A DNA stretch of 64,000 bases from Microplitis mediator (lineage: Eukaryota; Arthropoda; Insecta; Hymenoptera; Braconidae), in assembly GCF_029852145.1 (NCBI RefSeq), contig NC_079969.1, positions 6,014,001 to 6,078,000 on the forward strand. The letters run 5' to 3'. Position 1 is the first letter of the stretch. Every line of letters starts with the position of its first letter. The notes under the pieces were generated by a model that saw only the letters and a list, made by a program, of their open reading frames with translations, was not told where the DNA came from and ran no database searches. This document shows, in pieces, positions 9,904 to 20,273 of this stretch. A program made the translations under genes and the position numbers.

Positions 9904-12900
9904 GTAAGAAAAATGTATACCTAAATATATATGTGTACTTTATTAAATTTTATATTATGGATAATTTAAAATTATTTATTTTTAATTCTCAATTACATAA
10001 AATTTTTTTTACTCTGATGAATGCAAAAGTAACAAACATGAGACAATTTATAAATTATCAATAAGGGCCAGTTTTTCAAATCGGGTTTTCTTTTATCCGA
10101 GTTTAAATTATTATTGCTGGTATATCTATTTGTTATTAATGTATAGATACACGAAATATTAATTTATACCCGGGTAAAAACAAATTCGACCCTAAATAAA
10201 TGATAAAATTTAAAAAAAAGCGCGAACTGATTTTTCAAATATTCAAATTCGCGTTTAAAAATTTTTTTATGCTTATGTTTTATTTATTTATTCAAAAATT
10301 AAAAAAATTTCCATTCATCAGAAATATTTACACTCATCTACTATCCCTGATTAAAAAAAATGATTCAAAATGTTTTCACACGTTAAATGTCCATAAGAGA
10401 CAGGATTAGAAATGATTTGAAGGATTAAAAAGTATTTAAAATGATTGAAAAACAAATCATTTTAAATACTTTTTAATCATTTTTTTTAATCAGGGATGAC
10501 TTTAAGTAAATATGTATAATTTTTTTTTTGTTCATCAGAAAAAGATTTGAATGGTGATACTTTGTGGACATGGACCTATCCTTCAGTAACAGATGAACAA
10601 AAAACAATAATAACACGTAAATACAATTTACAATCGGAATATTGTAACACTCAGTCATTTGTATTTTCCCGGTACAATAATGAGTGGTTTTACATTAATT
10701 CAAGTGAAGTTTTTGATACCGATAAACTGCCGCGTGTAAGTACATTTTTATTTTTTATAATATCATTTTATTTAATAACAAAAAAAAATTATTTATTTAT
10801 TTATTAATAATTTTTCGAGCCTGGAATCGAGATTCCCTGAGGGCCGCAATATACAAAAGTTTTACAAAGTATAGTATAATAATAATATTTAAATATAAAC
10901 ATTAGCGTGTTTCAAAAAATCGACTTTTTTTTTTCAAAGAACATTGAAAAATCGACAGAGTATCTCTCGACAAAGACCCTGTTAAAATATGAGACCTTAA
11001 TATTAATATTTAAAGGTGGCGATTCGCGATTTTCTATTTTCCATTTAAATAACATGGGAAAAAAAATTTTAAGTTTGGAATTTTATACCTCGGCGATGGC
11101 TTATTGAACAGATAAGTTCAGGATATATTTTTGTAGGGAATTAAACGCTCTACAAAAAAAGTCTATCATTTTTTGATGAATCCATCTGTTCAAAAGTTAT
11201 GGGAGCTCGAACTAAAGTTGGAGTAAATTTCAAGATCTTTTTATTTTTCCGGCGAAACTATCGGACTTGTCATAAAATGTTATAAAATCTTTTTTGTAGA
11301 CAATATTATTTCCTACAAATTATCAGTGATGAATTTTTTTTAAATTCTGCATTGTTTTCTAGTAATCTCCATTTTAATGTCAAGCTCTTAAAAAAATAGT
11401 GTTCTGATCGATTTTAAGAGCTTGGCATTAAAATAGAAATAACTAGAAAACAATGCGGAATTTTAAAAAAATTTATTCAAGATAATTTGTAGGAAATAAA
11501 ATTGTCTACAGATACCCATGGTTTCCTACATGGATTCTTACATAAATCCATACTTTTCTCCATGGATTCTTATGGGTTCCCATACAATCCCACATGGATT
11601 TTTTTGATAGGGTAGAGATTACTTACATAGAAATCCAGATTCCAATATGAATTTCTCACATAGAAATCCATATATTAAAATTCCTATATAAGAATCCAGA
11701 TACCCATGGATTCTTATATGAATCCATACACTTCTATATTAATTTCTATGGATTTTTACATCAATCCATACTTTTCTCCATGGATTCCTATGAGTTCCCA
11801 TACAATCCCACATGGATTTTTTTGATAGGGTAGAGATTACTTACATAGAAATCCAGATTCCAACATGAATTTCCCACATAGAAATCCATATATTAAAATT
11901 CCTATATGGGAATCCACATACCCATGGATTCTTTTATAAATCCATACACTCTTATATTAATTCCTATGGATTTTTACATAAATCCATACTTTTCTATGTG
12001 AATTCCTATGGGTTCCCATGCAATCCCACATGGATTTTTTTGATAGGGCACAGTTTCATTAACTGATATGATGCAGCATGCGTACAATGCGGCTATCGTT
12101 TTTTTCTTTTTCGTCATAACTAGAAATTACTGACATTAAAATTTTTTAATTCTCTGAGGTCAAATGCTAAATTACTTGGTTTCAATTAGAAATACTACTT
12201 AGGTAAATTCTAAAAATGTTATCAGTTTTTATGTTCTTTTACTGTTGTTGAAATGAAAAAAAAAAAAAAAAAAAACAATTACGAGGGAATCCAACTGCAT
12301 TGTAGTGTTTTATTGTTATGATAAAAAAAAAGTTTATCATTATTTTTATTGTAAGTATTCTATGATTAGACATCGAAATAGAGATAGTTTAGAACGGAAG
12401 GGATTTTTTTTTTTTTTTATAAAAATGCATTAAATTTTAATGAAAATAAAAATTAAAAGAGCACAGGAAAAAAATTCTCTTAATAAAAATATTTTCAAGG
12501 AAAAATTAACTAAAGGTCGAAAAGATTCCATACCTCTACAGAATTAAAAAGGAATAATAGAAAAATATAAAAATTTTTGTCTTAACATTGATTATTTTTT
12601 CATATTTTTCACACTAGTCAATGAGTAAATAATTTTATTCATAATCTATGAGATAAATTTGGTAGTTGTACCCGGGCAGTAATTACTGCTGGTTGCTAGT
12701 TTTAAAATAAATCAATTTTGTCATGACAAAATGCTGTAACTTGAGGTACAATAATTCAATGTGATAAAATTTTTATAACATAGTTTTGGTAGTAATAAAA
12801 ATTGTGACATTCATATATCATATTTTAAGTTTAAATTAATTAAAAGTTGTAATTTATGTTATCGTTATAATAATTGTGATCATAGCAATTTATAATACTG

Positions 12901-15900
12901 ATAATATGATGAATATTTTAATGTTGAAGAAAAAACTTAACTTACAGCAGCTAGAATCTATGTTTTGAAAATATATATGAAATCTTTGAAAATTATGATC
13001 GGATGTTAGGTACAATAAATTATCTCGATTAGTTAACAGATTTTTTTATACATTAATCATAAAAGGTAATTTATGATACAGCGATTTGCCGTGACAAATT
13101 TTTACTCTATTTTGAATGTTGGGATATTTTTTTTTTTTTAAACAATTTCATTGTTTTTTAATTCTCATCGGCCTATTTTACTCGCGCCATAATTAAAGGC
13201 AGAAATAGCAGTAACTGGCACGTAGCCCAATAGTGATGATAAGGAGCAATAAAGAGAAAAAAAAAAACTAAGAAATCATTCAGTACAATAAATTTCAATA
13301 ATTAATTTTTGTGGGTGGACACGTTATTTCTTTTTTATGCCCAAATACAAAAATTTAAAAATTTAATTATCTTCTTTTACCCACCAGTGCCCAAGTAACA
13401 CAGGCCCCATACGAAAAAAATATATATCCGGGCAAATCTGGAATATGTCGCATATATGCAACATATATATAAAAAAATATATGTCTCATATATGCAAATT
13501 TGCCCGGATATATCCGGATGTATATTTTTTTCGTATGGGGCTTGGGCAAGATTCTGGTGCCAGTGCCTTAAACAAAAGCCCTAGTCACTAGTGTCTTTTT
13601 CTACGTGTGGGTCTTGCGCAAGATCATGTTGCAAGAAATCGTCATCAAGACTTGTGCAAGACTTGCTCAAGACGTTGTACACAAGAATATTGAAAGTATC
13701 TTAGATGCGGTGCAGTTTAAAAGTTTCTGGCGCATTTCTTGCACCAGTAACTTAAAGCAGGTACTTACGCATGACTTGCTCAAGATCTGCTTAAGACTCA
13801 AGGTCAACTTTGAGCATTGAGCAGATCTTGAGCAAGCCATGCGCAACTGTTTTCAACTATTGGCAGGGTGTGGAGTATAGGGTGGGAACAATCGAATCGA
13901 TTGTAGCGCCTGCAGTGGACGAAATACGCGTTAAATCGCACTTGTCTTGTGAATAGTTAAATGAAAGCAATGTTAAAAAATAAGAACAAGTAGTTGTTGT
14001 GTTGTTAATTGCAAAAATACTGACAGAAATAGTAATTGCAAGTTTTATACATTTCCATCCATGATATTCATCTTTGGCTAAAAATTATTACGGGGAATTT
14101 TTTAAATTACAAATTTTTAACCCAAAGTATTTTTAATTGTTGAGTTTTAAAATTTAAAATTACGAATAATTTAAATCACTTCAATTTCTTTACTTAATGC
14201 AAATTAATAATTTTAACTTTGAAAAAATTATAATTATAATTATTTTAACTCATTTGTTATTATGACTATTATTGTTGTTATTATTATTATTACAAGCTAA
14301 CCTTATGTCGTTCAAAATAATATTTATTTTGTATTTATTAAAATTTTTTATACTTATTTTTTTCAGTACAATCTACTCTATATTTTTCCACCTTTCAAAT
14401 GTGGTATCACACATCTATTTCGCAATCTTTAAAAATTTTAATTATTTGTTTATAAAAACTTTCCGTATTCTCTCTGTGCTTTTTGAGGATGATTTAATGC
14501 GGTCGACAGATGTCGTTTTCGTCGCGCACCTTGCCAATAGTCTTCCTCCAGAATTGAGTTATAATCTGACACAACTTTCTTGTGCGAGGCTTGTACAAGA
14601 CTTACTATTGAATCTAGCCACAAGTATCTGCAGCAAGACACACAGGTAGGAAAAGACACTAACGTCTATCGAATTTGAAACCAGGCTTGCTCATGCCTTT
14701 AACAAGATTGTTATTTAGGTGCTTTGTTTAAAAAAATTATTGATTATCCTATAAATCAATTATTAAAATGATTTCTGTATTGATTATTATCAGGTGAAAC
14801 AATTTGCATTGATATTATTCACAAAAGACTATAATCCACAAAAATATGAGGTATTGTGTCGGGTATTAAGTAAAATGTATTGCAAAACTGGCAATCCAGT
14901 GGAAATATTGAAACTTTATTTATCAGTATTTACAACTGGTTCATGTACGACTGAAGAAAATGGTATATTTACCTCAGATGATTATAATTATCCGCATTTA
15001 AATACAGATACAAATATACGCGATCTAATAAAAACATTTGAGTTGGAAACAATATTAATTTACAATGCGTTATTACTAAAAAAACGTATTGTTGTTTATC
15101 ATCACAGTCTAGAACAATTATTTAAATGGATAAAAACATTTCCTGCATTTATGAAACATCGGAATGTTACGGATAATTTGATACCATGGATTGATTTAAT
15201 TGCAGATGAAATTCAAGATTTGAAGGTAATGTATCAAAAACAATTATGATTATTAATTGCGTGTCAGTTATTAAAAAAATCGGTAAACTCAAACATACGC
15301 GTCTAGGAAATACACCAACGGTTAACACTTTTTGTCAAGAGAGACACATGCACACACATCCACACAATTTTCAGTTTATTCCACTCATCACCCGATAGCA
15401 GTGTTACAATTTTTCTGGTGTTAAAAAAAAAGAAGTTGGTTTATATCTGAAGTCAGGAGTCAAATTTTATTTGAAATACAAATACAAATTTTTTTTGTTC
15501 TCGCGAAAAAAAGTTTAGATCTGCTTAGATCAAATTTGATGAGGTCTGATCAAATTTGATGTATAAATAGGAATGAACAGATCTATTGAGATCAAAGTAG
15601 ATCTAGGCTGATGTAACTTTCTGCTCAAAAATCAGCCTGTCTAGATCTGAACAGATCTAATTTGATTTGATTTGGGCAGATAGGGTAAAAGTACCATTTG
15701 TGGCCACTGCTCCATTTTTAGACATTTAATACTTTATTTTCAATAATGAAAACGTATTAAAAAGAAATTTCATTGCAATAGTGTGATAGAAATATCTTCA
15801 AACACATTTAAAATAATTAATTATGTTGTTGCGTATTTTACAAATTATTTTGTTCAAAATTTCTAAGTGGCCAAAAATGGCCCTAAAGTGGCCAAAAACG

Positions 15901-16842
15901 GTACTTCTACCCTATAGACAAGATGCAGATCTTAACTTTTTTTCCCGGGTTTAAAAAATTAATGACACGACAGATTTACTAATTTATAGAAAAATGCAAA
16001 GAATATTTGAATACAATTACATGTTATTGTTATTGTGTAAAATATAGGAAACAGATTTTTCACTATTGCAGTATTGTTTTGTAACTATTAAAAATCTTTG
16101 ATGACACATTGCAATAAAATTCACACCAATGATGAAATAAAATTTCCGGTTCAATTAACCGTCACGAATTTAAAATGACAAAAAAAATACAAACAATATT
16201 TTCACTCATTGAATCCTATATCCTATAATAAAATTTAGATGAAATATATGTGAAGCCAAACTATTCGTAACGTGACTGGTCGGAAGCAAAAAAATATATA
16301 CAAACGACACGAAAATATACATTAAAATAAATATATGAAAAACGACAGGCGCGCAAAATATTACGCTAGTTTTGTTAAATTTTTCAGTTGATATAATAAC
16401 TTATATTTATTATTATTTATGACTTCGTAAAATAGTTGATCTTTTTTTTTAACAGAGTAACACGTACTATATTGCCGGCTGTCGAGATAGTGCAGTAGCA
16501 TTAAAAACCGAGCTCTATGATTTACTTGTAAATATACCAGCGCGTGAAATAACGATAGCGCCGCATGCTAAAGAGAGTTTCATAATGACTAAAACTCATA
16601 AAGAAATAGCATTATTCATGATACAATTGTGTGAAAAAACTTCAAATGAATCACAAATAATAAATGAAATTGCTGATAAAACTCAAGATTTATTAAACCA
16701 ATTGAAAAATATCGCTGCAACAGAAGATGATACTGGGAAAAAAATATTATCTATACAAACAATACGTGATCGTAGTTTACCAAATGCTGTTGAAAATTTT
16801 CTTATCAATTTAGCTACTGCTGAAAAAATTTTTTTACAATAA
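9864..16842 (+). CDS. DENND10: DENN domain-containing protein 10 (FAM45), complete, 4 coding exons
   Basis: Join 9864..9903, 10539..10735, 14794..15225, 16456..16842 gives 351 residues, against about 357 in human DENND10. Recognisable blocks: SIIEKDLNGDTLWTWTYPS near the N-terminus, FVFSRYNNEWFYI, FTKDYNPQKYEVLCRVLSKM, ETILIYNALLLKKRIVVYH (central DENN core), EITIAPHAKESF and LPNAVENFLINLATAEKIFL at the end. These follow the vertebrate protein in order. The family is linked to late endosomes, Rab27 and the Commander/CCC trafficking assembly (established knowledge, not shown here). Junction phases are 1, 0, 0. The start was chosen because its 13 codons join in frame to the conserved IEKD block. 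Orthology is strong; the N-terminal 10 residues are less certain. Confidence 0.94.
10008..10336. repeat. Degenerate relic of the GAGTGTGAATGTAGCAGA family
   Basis: Left part reads ATGAATGCAAAAGTAACAAA then ACATGAGACAATTTATAAAT. The right end is GAAATATTTACACTCAT. A further inverted-repeat-like insert (about 10067-10195, GGGCCAGTTTTTCAAATC at its left) interrupts it. Confidence 0.4.
10345..10495. mobile_element. MITE, CCCTGATTAARAAAAATGATT ends, copy 1
   Basis: Left CCCTGATTAAAAAAAATGAT, right ATCATTTTTTTTAATCAGGG; 151 bp, almost wholly palindromic. A second copy lies at 33676-33797. Confidence 0.75.
10539..10735 (+). CDS. DENND10: DENND10 coding exon 2
   Basis: Acceptor TTCATCAG (10531-10538). 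Encodes EKDLNGDTLWTWTYPSVTDE through FDTDKLPR, then donor GTAAGT at 10736. A MITE (10345-10495) ends only 43 bp upstream of the exon. Confidence 0.93.
10795..10905 (-). repeat. Non-LTR retrotransposon 3' UTR end (relic)
   Basis: On the minus strand the sequence GGCCCTCAGGGAATCTCGAT is followed by a CTCGAAAAATTATTAATAA tail. The same CCCTTAGGGAGCT block appears, also on the minus strand, at 50925-51000 and after a LINE reading frame at 62545-63069, so it is read as a LINE 3' end. Confidence 0.5.
11297..11509. repeat. 213-bp imperfect palindrome
   Basis: GTAGACAATATTATTTCCTA on the left pairs with TAGGAAATAAAATTGTCTAC on the right. The arms extend through AATTCTGCATTGTTTTCTAG and its complement. 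Foldback element, non-coding. Confidence 0.65.
11510..12055. repeat. Tandem repeat, period about 217 bp, 2.5 copies
   Basis: The block TCCATACTTTTCTCCATGGA recurs at about 11549 and 11764, and in diverged form at about 11983. Each is followed by ATCCCACATGGATTTTTTTG. Within each unit short palindromes such as CCCATGG and TGGATTCTTATAT recur. Confidence 0.75.
12056..13387. other. DENND10 intron 2, no feature recognised
   Basis: AT-rich sequence with homopolymer runs (an A run at about 12256-12275, a T run at about 12409-12418). No conserved reading frame, TIR pair or RNA gene was seen. Confidence 0.5.
13388..13549. repeat. Palindromic element (GCCCCATACGAAAAAAATAT)
   Basis: GCCCCATACGAAAAAAATAT at 13404 pairs with ATATTTTTTTCGTATGGGGC ending 13541, with an outer TGCCCAAG / CTTGGGCA pair. 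The centre is ATATATGCAACATATATA-like. Confidence 0.65.
13589..14661. mobile_element. Array-type TIR element (TAGTGTCTTTT ends) split by a 598-bp insert
   Basis: Left TAGTGTCTTTTTCTACGTGT, right (complement) TAGTGTCTTTTCCTACCTGT. The interior is an array of CTTGCGCAAG / CTTGTGCAAG / CTTGCTCAAG palindromes (13610-13850 and 14575-14640). The array is interrupted by the dispersed segment 13943-14542. Confidence 0.65.
13943..14542. repeat. 598-bp dispersed segment, copy 1
   Basis: From TGTCTTGTGAATAGTT to GCGCACCTTGCCAATAG, nearly identical (roughly 97%) and in the same orientation at 42446-43043. Identity stops sharply at both ends in both places. No TIR, LTR or convincing reading frame. Confidence 0.85.
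14794..15225 (+). CDS. DENND10: DENND10 coding exon 3
   Basis: Acceptor TTATCAG (14787-14793), 144 codons from VKQFALILFTKDYNPQKY to DEIQDLK, then donor GTAATG at 15226. It encodes the central DENN region. Confidence 0.95.
15500..15950. mobile_element. Array-type TIR element with AGATCT palindromes, nested MITE inside
   Basis: Left CGCGAAAAAAAGTTTAGATC, right (complement) CCCGGGAAAAAAAGTTAAGA. The interior has repeated AGATCTGAACAGATCTAATT and TTGATCAAATTTGATC-type motifs. Contains the 234-bp MITE at 15681-15914. Confidence 0.6.
15681..15914. mobile_element. 234-bp MITE, TAGGGTARAAGTACC ends, copy 2
   Basis: Same length as 5048-5281 and in inverse orientation. Its reverse strand opens TAGGGTAGAAGTACCGTTTT as copy 1 does, then GGCCACTTTAGGGCCA. 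Confidence 0.8.
16456..16842 (+). CDS. DENND10: DENND10 terminal coding exon
   Basis: Acceptor TTTAACAG (16448-16455). Opens SNTYYIAGCRDSAVALKTEL, contains the conserved EITIAPHAKESF block and ends at TAA 16840-16842. Confidence 0.94.
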   Translation, partial: SNTYYIAGCRDSAVALKTELYDLLVNIPAREITIAPHAKESFIMTKTHKEIALFMIQLCEKTSNESQIINEIADKTQDLLNQLKNIAATEDDTGKKILSIQTIRDRSLPNAVENFLINLATAEKIFLQ

Positions 16843-16847
16843 TTTAA

Positions 16848-16853
16848 AATAAA
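16848..16853 (+). terminator. Candidate DENND10 polyadenylation signal
   Basis: AATAAA begins 6 nt after the stop codon, with a second at 16934-16939. The second gives a more usual 3' UTR length. Confidence 0.4.
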
Positions 16854-17554
16854 TTGGATAGTAATAATTATAAATCTATTATTATTATTATTATTATCAT
16901 TATTATTAATTGTTATGTACATTATGGTTATTTAATAAATAATTTGTAAATAATATTATTGGTTATCAATCATTTCGATAAATCGATCCATCTTTAAAAG
17001 TTCCGATTCAGTCTTACAAAAAGAACAAAATTTCTCTCCATCAGAATTAGTGAATATTCTCTATTTTCTAGTAAATTTCGCTAGTTCGCTGTTAGAGAGC
17101 ACAATAATATTGCCTTGGGACACAAATTACCTGCCTTGTACCATAATTATATTGAAACTACGCTTTGCCTCGCGTAATTTGACGATATATGCAAACAGAA
17201 TACCTATCGACGAATGATTTGTACGGAACACTGAAAGCTAGGGTCATGGACTCTCACCAAATTAAGCCCTGGGCTATGGGCGCTCAGGCTTTTTATAGCT
17301 TTGGTAGGACATTTAATGGGGAATAAATAATTAATGTCATTGGGGAAGACTGATGTTTAATCGCTTGTCGTAATTTATTAATTGGTCCTTCGTTCTCGCG
17401 ATATTCCATTCAAGGCGCTCGGGCAAATGTGGTAGGTATTCCTAATTAAAAGCGTCGATTTTTAGAAATATAAGATGCATTGAATTCGATATTTACTATA
17501 GAAAATACGAATTTATTCAATAGTTTTCAAATATAATTATAAACTGTTAAACAA
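16854..17554. other. DENND10 3' flank, unassigned
   Basis: 3' UTR and poly-ATT (16880-16905), then moderately GC-richer sequence at 17020-17460 with no conserved reading frame. Possibly an old transposon fragment, but no ends were found. Confidence 0.35.
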
Positions 17555-18665
17555 GTACACGGAAAGAAAATTATGGGAAGTTTTCCTATGCATTATGGGA
17601 ATGGTTCCCATAATGGTATGGGAATAGTACCTATACTACTATAGGAATGGTTCCCATATATTATGGGAACCATCTCCATAATAGTATGAGAATAGTTCCT
17701 ATACCATTATGGGAATGGTTCCCATAATGATATAGGAATGGTTCCCATACCATTATGGGAATGGTTCCCATAATATTATAGGAACCATTCCCATAATAGT
17801 ATGGGAATGATTCCCATACTATTATGGGAATGGTTCCCATAATATTATAGGAATGGTTCCTATATTGGTATAGGAACTATTCCTATAATATTATGGGAAC
17901 TATTCCCATAATGTTATGGGAACCATCCCTATAATATCATAAAATTCTTTTTTTGCACAATAGTGTAGAAATTTCCCAAAATTTGAATTTTCTTGAATGT
18001 TTTGTGCTGAGAAAAAATTCTTGTTAAAAATTTTAATGTTTTTTTGCCAAATACGATTTTTTTTTTCAATTTTTGAATTTTTGTTTTTATGTTTAATAAT
18101 ATTTCTGTGTATTGTAGAAGTGATTACCATACTTCTTTAAATTAATTTTTTCATGATAATATGGGAACCATTCCCATAATATTATAGGAATGGTTCCTAT
18201 AATAGTATGGGAACTATTCCCATAATATTATGGGAATGATTCCCATAATGGTATAGGAACCATTCCAATTGCATTATGGGAATCATTCCCATAATATTAT
18301 GGGAATAGTTCCCATACTATTATAGGAACCATTCCCATAATATTATGGGAATGGTTCCTATAATTTATGGGAACGGTTCCTATAAATTATAGGAACCATT
18401 CCCATAAATTATAGGAATGATTCCCATAATATTATAGAAAGTATTCCTATAAATTATAGGAACCATTCCTATAATTATAGGAACCATTCCTATAGTGTTA
18501 TGGGTATCATTCCCATAATTATAGGAACTATTCCTATAATTATGGGAAACATTCCTATAATTATAGGAACCGCTCCCATAATTTATGGTCGTAATTCCTA
18601 TGTTGGTATAGGAAAAAATTTCACAAAATTATGGGAACCGCTGCCATAATTTTCTTTCCGTGTAC
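17555..18665. mobile_element. 1.1-kb array-type TIR element (GGAACCATTCCCATAAT palindromes)
   Basis: Perfect inverted ends of about 22 bp (TACACGGAAAGAAAATTATG), flanked by TA. The interior is an almost unbroken array of about 17-20-bp imperfect palindromes (ATGGGAATGGTTCCCATAA and variants) on both sides of a 230-bp non-repetitive middle (about 17935-18160). No transposase. It lies in the convergent DENND10-ETHR interval. Confidence 0.85.
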
Positions 18666-18825
18666 TGGTGTCACGCAATAACAATATCATTAGTTATTGT
18701 CATTTTTATTTACTAATTAATTAGATTTATCAATTTTGTTGATTATTTTACAAGCAATTATGTAACATGTGCGACAATTTGTTGTATCTTTGAACCCTAC
18801 AAATTGAGATACCTGATGAAGATCC

Positions 18826-19192
18826 AACCCTTGCGGATCCAAATTACGGTATTTGGAACAATTTTGGTATTTTTCGGTCAATTATGGTATTCGGCTTTTT
18901 AAAAAATTTGTCACTTACTATGTATTGAAATTAGGCAGCCGTATTTTACTGTGTTTGATGGTAAAGTGCGGTATATTTTACCGTAAATTTAAAGTAAGAG
19001 GTTGGTAATTTACCGTACAATTGCGGCAAGCCTGCGGTATTTTATCGTTAAGAATAAAAAAGCATACGCTGCTTAAGGTAAAAATATCGCAGACTACGGT
19101 ATAGTGCCATATTTTACCGTAATTTGCCGTAAGTTACTGTAACTTTAGGTAAATTACCGTAGTCTACCGTAATTCGGATTCGCCAGGGGTTA
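18826..19192. mobile_element. Array-type TIR element with TTACGGTA motifs
   Basis: Left AACCCTTGCGGATCCAAATT, right (complement) AACCCCTGGCGAATCCGAAT. The interior repeats ATTTACCGTA and its complement. About 367 bp, non-coding. Confidence 0.75.
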
Positions 19193-19953
19193 AAAAATCA
19201 AAATGCCACTTAATCAATAGTTAGTATTTTTAATTTACTGTCCACATTTAATTTATAATGGATGCTAATAATCAAAATAATAATTGTAAACATTTTTAAG
19301 ACAATATACCATTTCTTCACACACGTTTCATGACGGTAACTAGAAAAAAACTCTGTAGTCATAAAAACATGAGAAAACTGTTTTTTTTTTTTTATTCGGA
19401 TGTTTACATAAAAATTTATACGTATTTTATATAATACATTACGCTCGGCCCCTTTCGTTCTTTAAATGAAGAAAAAAAATTAATAAACCAACAAATCATT
19501 TTTTTTCGAATGTAAATTGCTCATTAATGAAATTTTTGTATGAGATTTTCGTTAAAAAAAAAAATTTGATAAATTAATGAAATTTCGTAAAAGAATTATA
19601 TTCATTTATTTAATAAGAAAATGCAGTAGACCACAAATTTTTTTTCATTATGTAATATATATGTACAGATAATATATTTATACAAATAGCTTCATATACA
19701 GTAATTTTATTATAATTATTATTCATACATATCAATAAGTTATATTGATCACAAATATAAAATATAATTGAATAATGTTATATACATAGTAAATATCGCT
19801 TAACGACTAGGTAGGCAATGTAAAATAATTTATAGGGTGACAGATCCAGTAGTCGGTAATTTAAGGTTATAATTAAACTTTAAGTAAGTATATAAGTATA
19901 AATATAAAACAAATAGTCATTTTTAGTATCCCTAATTAAAAATGACAATTGAA
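19193..19953. other. Intergenic, nothing recognised
   Basis: AT-rich spacer with homopolymers. No supported feature. Confidence 0.4.
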
Positions 19954-20273
19954 CCCTGGTGGAAATTTTTCATATACCTGACGATCAGAATGTTTTTCAC
20001 ACAACGAAAATGAAAATAATTCATGAAATTCGTGTCTAATGGCGACTTAAAAGGTAGTTGGGGGTGGCCTGCCATTTTCGGGTAACGTGCGAAACTTTTA
20101 CGAAATCTAGATCCAGTAGATTTTTTACATCTCATTTTTTTTTCTTATTTTCGTTCCGCGAAAAACGTTCCGATCTTCAGGTACGTAATTTTTCGGAATT
20201 TTCTCTAAAAAACTCAGTTCTAAAGACTTTTTCAGAGTTACTCAGAGAAAATTCCGAAAAATTTCCACCAGGG
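19954..20273. mobile_element. CCCTGGTGGAAATTTTTC-ended element with a nested MITE
   Basis: Outer ends CCCTGGTGGAAATTTTTC and GAAAAATTTCCACCAGGG. The inner element 19977-20182 belongs to the CTGAAGATCGGAACGTTT family (right end AACGTTCCGATCTTCAGG). Confidence 0.7.

Noticed and set aside
14272..14649. Plus-strand 125-codon frame in DENND10 intron 2
   Set aside because: It runs across the edge of the 598-bp repeat into the CTTGCGCAAG array, so the frame is a chance join of two repeats.
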